The position numbers and the translations under genes were made by a program. DNA of 64,000 nt from assembly GCA_036362985.1 (NCBI GenBank), contig JAYGXS010000001.1, forward strand, positions 52,475,375 to 52,539,374, written 5' to 3'. The notes below the pieces were generated by a model. That model saw nothing but the letters and a program-made list of their open reading frames with translations. It was not told where the DNA came from and searched no databases. Within the stretch, counting starts at the first letter, position 1. Every line of letters starts with the position of its first letter. This DNA comes from Ligula intestinalis. Its lineage: Eukaryota; Platyhelminthes; Cestoda; Diphyllobothriidea; Diphyllobothriidae. Positions 10,760 through 20,642 of the stretch are shown here, piece after piece.

Positions 10760-12020
10760 GTCAAGAAACGAAACGACCCTTATGTTTAAATAAAAAAGAC
10801 TAAATTTGGTTTACCCATTTATTCTAGTTATTTCTACGTAAGTCTTATTCAAACACCCGAATATCAGCCGCAGAGGCTCGGACAGCTTTTATATTAGGTT
10901 CTCCAGTCTCCTAAGATAGCCTTTGCTGGGCACTAAAAAGCCAGTCAGGTCACAATGTCGTTGACATTGCACGTACTGCGAAGTGCGTGTTTTTGTCGTA
11001 AAAAAAATTCGTAAGCTTACGAATAAACAGCTTTGGCATAAATATTTGTAAGCTTCAAAAAATGCCTGCAGCCTGTATCCCTTCAAGACCTAAAGTTACT
11101 TTAACGTTTCCCTTGCTGGGAAAATTCAGCCAGTGCAGTGCATAACCTAAGTCCTGGAAAATGCCCGAATTTACGAAAGACAGCTGATTCCCCGCGAATC
11201 GGCCTCAGCGCATTTACCCCAACTGTTAAATCATGAACAAATTGAAGCAAATTTACAATTTAAAGGCCACCGACACAGTCCCAAGACGTTGACACCTTGC
11301 GTCCTCACACAACCCAACAAAACCCGAGACGAGGACCACTGGATGACATTAACTAATTATTAAAAGTAATATTGGGTTTGATTAAAAACACCTACTCTTG
11401 AGAAAAGTGGAAAATTCCCAAAACGCAAAAAATATCTGTCATTGGGCTAACGTAATTTTCAGGTGTACAGAAAGCCTGTCCATTTGAAGGAAACAGTAAA
11501 TAAATCCAGACTTGATGTTACCTGAACGTCTACCTTACTGGCGAAATATAGTCAGTAGGTACACGTAACACTAAATTAAGCAGACATTTGCGTTTTCCTC
11601 CTCAGTATAGACAAATGTATCTCACTGTTGTCTTTCGCACATGGACTGTTAAATTAAAATGTTTGGAGCTTCTTCAGAGCACCCAAGTTAAGGAGATACA
11701 GAGAGTCAAACGAACAGTTCGAAATAAGATGGAGATTACTGGCCAGAAATGGGAAACGATTACTTAGTTTTCAGCACCGAGCGGAGCCCAGAAATACTCG
11801 CCCGTTCGTTCACTTCCAAGGTCTTGGGGGCATACAAGACCCTGCAATCAGACCATTACACACCGTTGGCGCTCCATGACAAACATTTCTATGCCTAGGG
11901 TACGTTATGAGGAATATAGCAGTTGCGTAGCGAAGCAAAGTTTAAGTACAGATGGCAACAGTGCGAGATGCATGTTTACGAATTGAGGCGAATGTTCGCA
12001 TTCGAGGTGTATGCATAAAT
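10760..12020. other. No gene recognised
   Basis: AT-leaning sequence with no frame above about 65 codons. No repeat family was recognised. Confidence 0.4.
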
Positions 12021-13666
12021 AGGGAAAAGAAGATGAAGACACAGTCTCTGGAACAGCGTTTTCATTTTTCTGAGCTTTCGGCTTCGTCCACGATGCCAGC
12101 TTCAGAGATAATGAGTATGCAGCAAGAATTGACGTGTTGTTGTAATTCAGCTACGAGAAAACCAGAGAGGGCGGGAGGGCATGCTGCCTCCGTCATACGG
12201 TTGGGTCGACGTCCACGCCATTACACGGCATCGTTTCGGCGTGCATCCCTTGCTGAGAACTGGACCACGTCTCTTGGCCGCGCGAAAAAGCGCTTTAAAG
12301 CATGTCTGTTGATGGAATTGGAGTTTGATACCCAGGCCTTTATTAGTTTTCGCCCTGTTTAATTACTTGCTTGCACCATTATCCGCGTACCCGTAAATTG
12401 GTGGCCTTTCTTCACCATGGGCAGCGATCTGAGACATTGGGTCACCTTTCCGCACCAGCCGTTTGTGTTTCGTTTTCCAAAAGGTAAACTGTCGTCCGGT
12501 CCGCTCTCTATAATCGCAAGAACAGTTGCGATATGGTGCTTTCCAACCGACAGCAGACTGCTCACCTTCGTCCAGTCGTTCCTTTATCTACACGATTTGA
12601 GAACGCACGCTAGCTGTCGGACGATGGGCGATACCCACACCGAACTCTGCAGCAATACGTTCCGTTGCTTCGGACACATTCTTTATGTATGGTAGAGGGC
12701 GCCAACATGTTGCTGGCTCTCCTCTGTTTAGTCCCTATGGGCGTGTACGGAGGCAGCGACGGACGAAGCTGTTCGTGTATCCATTCTTTGCGAGTTGGGC
12801 TCGCAGATGTTTTAGTTCTCGCACTCATCCCTCAGGCTCATCGCAATGTTTGTGTGCTGCAACACAGCTTCGTTTACGAGCCATTGGGTGGTTACTGTCA
12901 TAGTTGAGCACCTGAGTTGTGTTAGTTTTCTTTCTATACACCCTGGTGCTGAGTTCTCCGTTGGCACTGCGTGTGACGAGGATGTCGAGGAAAGTCACCT
13001 GTTTGGCGTTTTTTCCTTCCCTTTTGAATTGAATGCCGAGGAAGATGCCGTTCAGCGGATTTTTGAAGTCTGCTAGTCTGCTCCGTTCGATTATACCGAA
13101 CGTGTCATCTACTTATTGGAGCCAGAACACAGATTCGTATTCGTTGATGACTTTTTCCAGCCCTTTCAAGACCAGTTCTACGATTTGGCTGGATACCGGG
13201 GAACACATCGGCGCCCCTTTGCTCTGCTCGTATGTTTTACCATTTAAAGCGAAAACATTCTTTGGTAGAAAACAAAGAGTTGCCTTCGGTGGTCAGTTTT
13301 TTAGAAACCTGTGGCGGTCCCGGATTATTTGTGACCTTTGACATTCTCGCCTTCATTTTCCTTAATTGTCCCTAGTGTTCAGAATGCACTTACAACACCG
13401 CTAGGCCTTTATCCGCGTGAAAAGCAAGATTCAGGTTATAATTATTTTCCGTAATATTTGACATAATTTTGCAGTTTGGTTGTCTTTGGTCATTGTGATA
13501 TCTTACGTTGGGTTACGCTCTATACTTAAATGGAGTCAAAGTGATCTAACCACAAACCCCTCAATTCGTCGTATTTCTCTTGGAGTCATTTGCGTAGCAC
13601 GTCGCGCGCTAGGTCCGGTGTGATAGACATGAATACTAAAATCGCGTCAAAAGGCACCATGGTCGC
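12021..13666 (-). pseudogene. Penelope-like element, reverse transcriptase pseudogene (minus)
   Basis: Read on the minus strand, broken frames follow the PLE order. ITPDLARDVLRK at ~13630 is an RT N-terminal block. GKTYEQSKGAPMCSPVSSQI at ~13180-13240 is the palm motif, and LQ-stop-VDDTFGI at ~13100-13130 is the catalytic YVDD with the Tyr codon replaced by a stop. VTFLDILVT and RVYRKKTNTTQVLNYDSNHP (~12880-13000) follow, then a degraded GIY-YIG region to ~12365. Its 3' non-coding end at ~12030-12090 aligns loosely with the TTTTCCTGACGTTTCGG end of PLE-A. Many stops and frameshifts: inactive. Confidence 0.7.
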
Positions 13667-14290
13667 AGAAACCGGAAGATTACTCCGGACGTGAATGGCC
13701 GAGTATGCAACGGCGGTGAAGAAGAAGAAGGACGTCAATTCCCAGGTTGCAGCTCACTCGACGGGAACCGGCCATATTTTCAAGTTTGACGAGGCCAAAA
13801 TCCTTGCAAGAGGTGACAACCGCGTGAGCCGCGAGCTCCTCGAGTCATGGTTCGCAGGACCCCAGTCCATCAACAAGTGCAAGGATTTGGCGTCCCCATA
13901 TTGCGTACTGAGAATTTTCCTGAGCAAGAGAATCAGTCACTTGGGAAGGGCTGGGCCCAGCGACAACGAGCATAATTGTCACGCAATTACGAAGCCCACA
14001 TCTAACACGGACGAGAAAATCACGGCAATTAATGTGACAAATGCAAAGTCAAGCCAGTACCGCACCAATTAAGACCCAAGCGGTGGCTAGAGAATTAGCT
14101 AATTATCGTACGCACGCAAATGACCACTATGAACTGTAAATGCCATGCAAGCTGTGCATGTTTCAATCCTATCTGCGCATGACTATGACTATGATACCCT
14201 TACCTATGATTAAGGATTGCCGAAGAAATCCGAAACGTCAGGAAAATAAAACTCTTGTTCCAGTGGTAGCGAATATTCGCAATGTAGGAA
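13667..14290 (+). pseudogene. Penelope-like element, GIY-YIG fragment and 3' UTR (plus)
   Basis: Begins at VAETGRLLRT followed by a TGA where related copies have CGA, then continues as the 125-codon frame at 13695-14072: DVNSQVAAHSTGTGHIFKF, ILARGDNRVSRELLESWF and GPQSINK. These match the PLE-A copy at 17672-18580. The 3' UTR carries ATCCGAAACGTCAGGAAAAT at ~14233-14253. It starts exactly where the minus-strand PLE at 12021-13666 ends, so the two pieces point away from each other. Confidence 0.75.
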
Positions 14291-16082
14291 TTGGGCTGGT
14301 GGTTGTGGCATTGCAATGAAATCCACTTTGGTGTACGCGGATATGGCCGGACTTCGCCGGTGAAATGTGGTGGATGACGCCTGTGACACGGGTTTATGTC
14401 TTATCTGCAGGCATTTCTTGGCCGCTCTCAGTGCGGTGTTTAGCCAAGCGACCGGCCAGACTGGTGTGTGATTCGAAGGGGCGATTTCATATTATTGACA
14501 AGGTGGAATTGAGGCCGTTTTGCTGCTGGAAGTGGTGATAATGATGATGCTGACGAGATTTCTCATGCTGTTGCTGTTAGTGATGCTGTTTTTAAGGAAA
14601 GGAGACGGGTTGGCTGCGTCAATCCTGCACTTAATCCGGTGATGTCGAACTAGGTCGATTCAAGCCATTGACGTTGTGGACACAAGAGTCGCTGTAGCAC
14701 TTCCAATTACATCTACTACTTTGGTGTCGCACTCTTGTAGCGACCTTATTTCCCTCACGAATGACTTCCAGGAAGCTCTTCCACCGGACGGCCTTCGACA
14801 GTTACCGTTCAAGTTCAGAACTGCTTATATGATCTCCCCCCGACAGGACACAGGGATAGAAGCAACCCGCTCCCATAATACAAGTGGCCTTGCCGTAGAA
14901 TGCAAAAGGAGTAAATATTCCTGTATCATAACCCTCATCCAACCTTAACCGTAACCATAATCGTGCCCTTAACTCAGTTTTCCTGGACTTTAGTGTAAAT
15001 CGCCTATATTATGGGGCAGTTTTATCCGATAAATATATAAGCGTTCTATATTCAGTTTTCGCCTATTGGAAACGTCACTAAGGGACGGTTCTGCGTTCCT
15101 ACAAGAAATAAGACCATATTTCGACCTTTGCCTTTTGTTAACCAGGGGCCAACCTGCAAAGTCGTTGCCATAGTGACGCCGCGAATTCATCCCTAAACCT
15201 ACACCTTTCCAATTTTTTTGTCTTCGCGTAATAATGAAAACGTTGATGTCCGAATTTTGATTGATGCGCCCACTGTCACTTTCAAAATTGTCGTTGATTT
15301 CGGTCAAACTAAACGCCTGCGCCAGGATGGACGCTGGTTGCCTACACCTATGGGCAGAATGTATGCATTAGGGAGAGTGAATTTCTGTGCAGCGAATGGG
15401 GACGTAATAATTATCTAAGATACTCAAGCGGCGTATTTTTGTCCTGTGCATCTAAGGTTTACCAGTTGTGGTCATCAGAGGCAGAAGTCAACAGAATAAA
15501 GGAGTTATTGTGCACCGAAACCCGCATTGTTGTCTCAGGCGGTAGTGGTCACTGGCGAAGCCAGGGCTAATTTTGACTGCGTCAAGCTTGGCCGGAGAGT
15601 ATGTGAATGTGTGTTAGAGAGATGACAGCTGCCTTTACATGATCGTGGAGCGAGTTCGAGCGGTGCAGGATTAGTTTGCTGCATTGCCCGCAGGGGCTGT
15701 TGCGTATAGAGACTCCTATTGCGTTGGCCCTGTAGCAGCCGCGACTGTCTGAGCACACGCGTGTGCGCGAGTGGAGGTACAGTAAATTGCATAGCTGATT
15801 AAATGTGAAGAACAAAATATGAGTGGCGAGTTGACACACATATGAGGCTGTTTACTTTGTTCATTGAGTGAACTTGAGCCGCAAAATATTGTTAATTATA
15901 AAAGAATTCAGGTCAGATCAGTATACCGGGAACAGAATGGGGCCAAATCCAAGTTCGGTAATATACAACGAATTTCCTAGGCTATGATACGCTGGGGACC
16001 AAAACTTCTAGCTTGTGTGTGTTGCAATATAAAAGAACATTAATAAAGATCAGACACTTTATACATATATGTATATATATGA
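14290..16082. other. No gene recognised
   Basis: Includes short frames at 14676-14948 (+), 14990-15307 (-) and 15535-15839 (-) with no recognisable domain. No repeat structure is obvious except the AT microsatellite near 16061-16080 beside the inverted repeat. Confidence 0.4.
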
Positions 16083-16309
16083 CAATGATGTCATACCATA
16101 CTTCCGCACAGATACTAACTAAAAGCCCAGACACGTGTTTCGCCGATGTTTCTGCTACTGCATGATACAGGAACGAGGGGTTCGGCTCTTCAGTAGGCCC
16201 CCAACGTTCTCTATGCGGTTTCTAGTATATGACCTCCAGATAATAATCAAGGAAATAATCGCGGAAATTATTAGGTGCATGACATGGAAGTAGGTGGATG
16301 GGACATGAC
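16083..16309 (-). repeat. Inverted copy of the repeat at 1-225
   Basis: Diverged reverse complement of positions 1-225, with matching blocks in the same order. It lies only 48 bp left of the assembly gap. The sequence between it and the gap (16310-16357) is not seen at the window start, so the outer boundary of the family is probably at 16309. Confidence 0.75.
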
Positions 16310-16357
16310 ATTTAAGAGTCAGACCCTAGAGTTCGATGAACGTTTTCGTCGAAGACA

Positions 16358-16457
16358 NNNNNNNNNNNNNNNNNNNNNNNNNNNNNNNNNNNNNNNNNNN
16401 NNNNNNNNNNNNNNNNNNNNNNNNNNNNNNNNNNNNNNNNNNNNNNNNNNNNNNNNN
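16358..16457. other. Assembly gap (100 N)
   Basis: Exactly 100 undetermined bases, the conventional placeholder for a scaffold gap of unknown size. Frames running across it are artefacts. Confidence 0.99.
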
Positions 16458-17486
16458 AAAACTTTGTTTTGCTTTCATGAAATTGGGGTAGGTGCACGTA
16501 TGAGATAGCGCCTTATTATCGGAAAAAGAAGAGCGGAGTCAGTTTACAAATTCCGTTTTGTAAATCTGTTACGTTTAGTGCTATAAAGATAATTAATAAA
16601 CTAAAGGGAATTTAAGTTATTTCACTGTGCCGAAAGTTGTGGCCGTATACGAACACGTACATGGAATGGCACGAAATTTTATATTTTCTCATTTATGGCG
16701 TATGCGAAAGATTTTTAAACATTTCTTATCCATCGGCAGAATCAATGAATAGAAAAAATTGAAAGAAAACGGGCAAAATCGACACTGATGTTCTGGCATT
16801 ACTCTCTGCTTTTTTTATCTCAGAACAGAGCGTTAATGTAAGGGCGTATACTGAAAACTGCGCCGGTATACAAAGGAGAGTGATTTCTTTCATTTTTAAC
16901 AGAAGATGTTTCCCTTCTTTTTAGGGAAGTCAAAACTGGTTAAAATGTCTTATTTCGATCTTGACGTAATCTTCAAAAAAGTTAAAGTACGTAGGAATTC
17001 GACGCCGAAATATATTATAAAAACGGTTTTTTAAAAGATATTTTGTTATAGGAAATCTTAGCATTAATCCTAGGCGTATTTATTCGCAACTTTTCTCGTG
17101 GACGTTTATTTTTCTCGGCAATAAGTTGACGCTTTTTGCTGATCCAAAAACCATGCACCATACAGACAGTCGCCTAAGAAAGAATGTTTAAAAACTCATC
17201 ATTTACGTAGATGCTTTTAAGAAATGTCTTATTTTGAAGGTTTTGCTACGCACGTAGAATATAATCCTTATTTATGGCCCATCGACTGAAACCACAGAAA
17301 ATCGTAGTGTTAACCAACTTTTCAAGACGACCTCAACCTCTTCGTAATCGAAATCCCGAAGTAATTACGAAGGAATGTGACGGAAGGAAAGTCAACTTAG
17401 TATGCACAAAACGGTACGTTTACGATTGCACATGAGAATTTCATTGAAACTTATTAGTCACGTAAGCTAACGAAATATCTCATTAC
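16458..17486. other. No gene recognised
   Basis: AT-rich sequence with no frame of note between the gap and the 3' tip of the PLE-A copy. The last bases, TCATTA at 17480-17485, abut that tip. Confidence 0.4.
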
Positions 17487-18990
17487 TGCCAATAGAGGAG
17501 AATATACGAGTTCCAGGCAGCAGTTTCGAAGAAGAAGATGCGATCACTGAAACACGGACTTTATTTTCCTGACGTTTCGGATTCCGTCGGGAATCCTTAG
17601 TTATAAGTAATCATAAACAGGTCTGAAGCATGCGCAGATAAGGGGTGATACATGCACAGATTGCACGGTATTTATAGTTCACAGCGGTCACCCGCATGCG
17701 TACTATAATTGTCCGTTCCTGTAGCCACCACTGGAGGTCTTAATTTGTCCGGTGATTGCTCATTAATTGCAACAGCGTTCTTGTCCGCGTCTGATGCAGC
17801 TTTGATAATTGCTCGACAATTACGCCCGCTGTCATCAGAGTTGCGCCCAGTCCTTCCCACGTGACTGATTTTCTTGCTCAGGAAATTTCTCAGTACACCG
17901 TATGGGAACGCCAAATCTTTGCGCTTGTTGATGGACTGGGGGCCTGAGAACCATGACTCGAGCAGCTCGCGGCTCACGCGGTTGTCCCCTCTTGCGAGGA
18001 TTTCGGCCTCGTAAAACTTGAAAATATGGCCGGATCCCGTTGAGTGAGCTGCAACCTGGGAGTTGACGTCTCTCTTCCTCACCGCCCCTGCATGCTCGGC
18101 CATTCGCGTCTGGAGCAATCTCCCGGTTTCTCCGACGTAGTTGGTTTGTCCACAACTACACCAGATCCGGTAAATGACTCCAGCCGTTTCCTGCCGTGGC
18201 AGTGGGTCTTTCGGCCTCATGACCCGGCGTCTGATGGTTGCTTCCGGCCTGTGTGCAACTCCAACGCCAAGTGGGTTAAGTAGACGGCTGACTGCTTCCG
18301 ATAAATTCTTCACGTACAGAAGAGCTTGCCAAACGTTTGGACCAGCTGGACGTGGCTTCGTCTCTCGTTTGCGAATGCACTGGTTGACAAAATTGTGCGG
18401 GTATCCATTCGCTCTCAGTACCCGTCGAACATATTGTAATTCAGCAATTTTGTCTTCCACTTCGCTGCAATGCGTCTCGACGCGCCGGAATAGCGCTCTT
18501 ACGCAGCTGCGTTTGTGACCGATTAGATGGTTGCTGTTGTAGTTCAGGACTTGCATAGTGTTGGCTGCTTTCCTGAACACTTAAGTTTTAAGGCCACCAT
18601 CGTCTTTGCGGCAAACGAGGACATCCAGGAAGGCCAGCTGGTTGTTTTCTTCTTCCTCCATCGTAAATTGAATGTCCGGGAAGACGACGTTTAGACGTTC
18701 TTTGAATGTCAGCACCTGATCCCGCTCAATTACGACGAAGATGTCGTCCACATACCGAGCCCAGAGTTTCGGTCTGTGGTGTCGGAAAGCCAGCGACTCC
18801 AGCCATTGCAGGACCGCCTCTGCTATGAGTCTGGAAATAGACGAACCCATAGGCGTGCCCTTCACCTGCTCGTAGATAGTTCCGTTGAAGGTAAGGTACC
18901 TCTTCAGGCAGAACTTTATGACTGTAATCTTCCAATCAACGTAATCAAACAAAAATCTGGTTGCCTTCGTCCACCGTAACTCCAACAATT
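17487..18990 (-). pseudogene. Penelope-like element PLE-A, RT and GIY-YIG nearly intact
   Basis: A 5'-truncated PLE. The RT palm is encoded at 18988-18581, with KGTPMGSSISRLIAEAV and the catalytic RYVDDIFVV, then FLDVLVC. A single in-frame TAA at 18581-18583 separates it from a 302-codon frame to 17672, which carries QVLNYNSNH, the cysteine pair in YRIWCSCGQTNYVGETGR and the GIY-YIG core RMAEHAGAVRKRDVNSQV. The YVG motif is intact here, unlike in other copies in the window. The non-coding 3' end includes TATTTTCCTGACGTTTCGG (plus-strand orientation) and finishes at TGCCAATAGAGG, 17487. PLE proteins reverse-transcribe their RNA and cut DNA through GIY-YIG. This is the best-preserved PLE-A in the window. 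Confidence 0.85.
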
Positions 18991-19585
18991 AAGAAACGGA
19001 AGAAACAACTAGAAATACTCCTGAAACCATGTTGGAATAGATACTCGCAATTTGGGCTGTTCGGTAACTGCCATACGTTACATTGCGCGTAATGTTGAAG
19101 CATATGTATCCAAAAATGTTACAAAACCATTATTTTCCAACGAAATTCAACTTGTGCTTCTTTATTCACTCGCATTTCGTTCATTAACAAACTTCCGCGA
19201 AATTTGAATTTTAAGTTTACCTAGTACTCCTGATTCCCACTTTTGCGGAATTTTCCGCTTTTCTAAAAAGCTGGTATTTCTAAGGAACATAATATTAATT
19301 GATAAACTGCAGAATGCCCTCTTTTTGAGACCCATTGTCCCTTTACTACTGTTAGGCTTTGGGAGGACGCTATGCGAGCTGCGTTTGCATAACAGGGAGT
19401 TTCTCATAAATATCCTTGGATGTCATGAATGATCACATGGGTCTTCGGGTCAGCCAGTGGGAAAACAGTCGCCTGTGAAGGTTCCCGCGATTGACGCAGT
19501 GGGCATTGAAGAAGGTAGCGGGACAGCATTCATGGCTGTCCGCCAGGCTGCCATTGGAACTGTGGGCTGTCCGCGCCCCCCCTAG
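18990..19585. other. No gene recognised
   Basis: Spacer between two minus-strand PLE-A pieces. The 81-codon minus frame at 19162-19407 has no recognisable motif. Confidence 0.35.
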
Positions 19586-19589
19586 TCGG

Positions 19590-19765
19590 CTGTTTACTCT
19601 TTCTAGGCAGACGCAACACAACATATGAGGGCTGGGAACCCTTGCGCCTATTAATCAACTGCGGACTGGCGAATCCTGACTCTAACAGTTTGTGGCTCAC
19701 GCGGTTGTCAGTTCTTACGAGAATGTTGGCCCTGTCAGACATAAGACGGTGGCCAAGTGTTCCAG
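19590..19765 (-). pseudogene. PLE-A GIY-YIG C-terminal fragment
   Basis: Inside the minus frame 19817-19530, residues such as TDNRVSHKLLESGFASPQLI and the following RRKG...YVVLR align with ARGDNRVSRELLESWFSGPQ...LAFPYGVLR of the larger PLE-A copy. Only about 55 codons of similarity remain, so this is an old independent fragment rather than the continuation of the 17487-18990 copy. Confidence 0.65.
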
Positions 19766-19799
19766 CGGTCACGTCTTCCTTTCCTGAACCTAAAACGTC

Positions 19800-19905
19800 A
19801 TTACACCGGAGTTGCACGGAATGGCCACGAATTTTTCACAGCTGAGTCAACTTTATTACACAAATCTACCAACGCCCCCACACTCCCCCTTATAATTCAG
19901 TGAAT
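19800..19905 (+). repeat. Diverged SINE-like copy
   Basis: CCACGAATTTTTCACAGCTG, then AGTCAACTTTATTACACAAATC and a C-rich CCACACTCCCCCTTA stretch. This parallels 20109-20180 after the tRNA-like head, where ACTAATTTTCACAATTG, ATCAACTGAATTATTCAAATC and CCCTCTCCCTTCCCC appear in the same order. The head region is degraded. Confidence 0.5.
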
Positions 19906-20033
19906 TCTATATGATTGCTTACAAAGTCCTGTCTGGGCAGTCAGCTTTCTGTACCTTTAATGGTGGATTCCATACGAGCAGTAGGTTGCGCAAGTAAATC
20001 GACCAAGTGTGAGTAAATTCCAAGACGCGGCGT

Positions 20034-20180
20034 GCCTTAGTAGCTCAATGGTAGAGCTTTGGCTGTACAAAATCTTTCCCTGCTCTGCCGGTTCGAATCC
20101 CATCGAGGCCACTAATTTTCACAATTGTATCAACTGAATTATTCAAATCTTCTAACCCTCTCCCTTCCCCTAGTTAATAA
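20034..20180 (+). repeat. tRNA-derived SINE or tRNA pseudogene
   Basis: Contains a perfect A box TAGCTCAATGG (20041-20051) and B box GGTTCGAATCC (20090-20100), 38 nt apart. The D arm GCTC/GAGC pairs. Only about five of seven acceptor pairs and three of five T-stem pairs form, and the anticodon stem does not. A functional tRNA is therefore unlikely. The shared 3' body with 19800-19905 argues for a tRNA-derived SINE with Pol III promoter boxes. Confidence 0.55.
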
Positions 20181-20642
20181 AATGTAAAGTCGTTTTTGGG
20201 CAAACTTTTTATATTACTCGCGGCCTGACCGGTGCACTCTTAAGCTTCCACTCGCCTGGCGCTAAACTTTGTTATGCACTTCTTCAAAGCACTGGCTAGT
20301 TGGAAATATCAAGTCCCTTAAAGAGTACTTCCCTCTCCTTCTGAAACCTATCCTTCTTAAATTTGAAAATCTCTTTCGCATAAGATATGTTCTTCGATGA
20401 ATGACAATGCGTGAATCCACAAGCTTCCCGAGCAGTGTCTTTAATGGAGATAGAAGGGGAGGAATGCAGACGTCTGTTGTACCTACTAATGCAGACTTGG
20501 CCAACTAACTAGTAGGAAATAGACCAATACACAATAAATTTCGCAACACATTGTAATTAACTTTACTCATGAAAACTTATGATGCAGGTAATCCGAATTG
20601 CAGCTGTGAGGAGATGCATACTGCTTTATGGTTCCGCAGTCT

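Noticed and set aside
16275..16508. Frames spanning the N run
   Set aside because: They exist only because undetermined bases were translated as X.
20034..20110. Functional tRNA gene
   Set aside because: The A and B boxes are perfect, but acceptor, anticodon and T stems do not pair properly and the 3' flank is shared with a second repeat copy.
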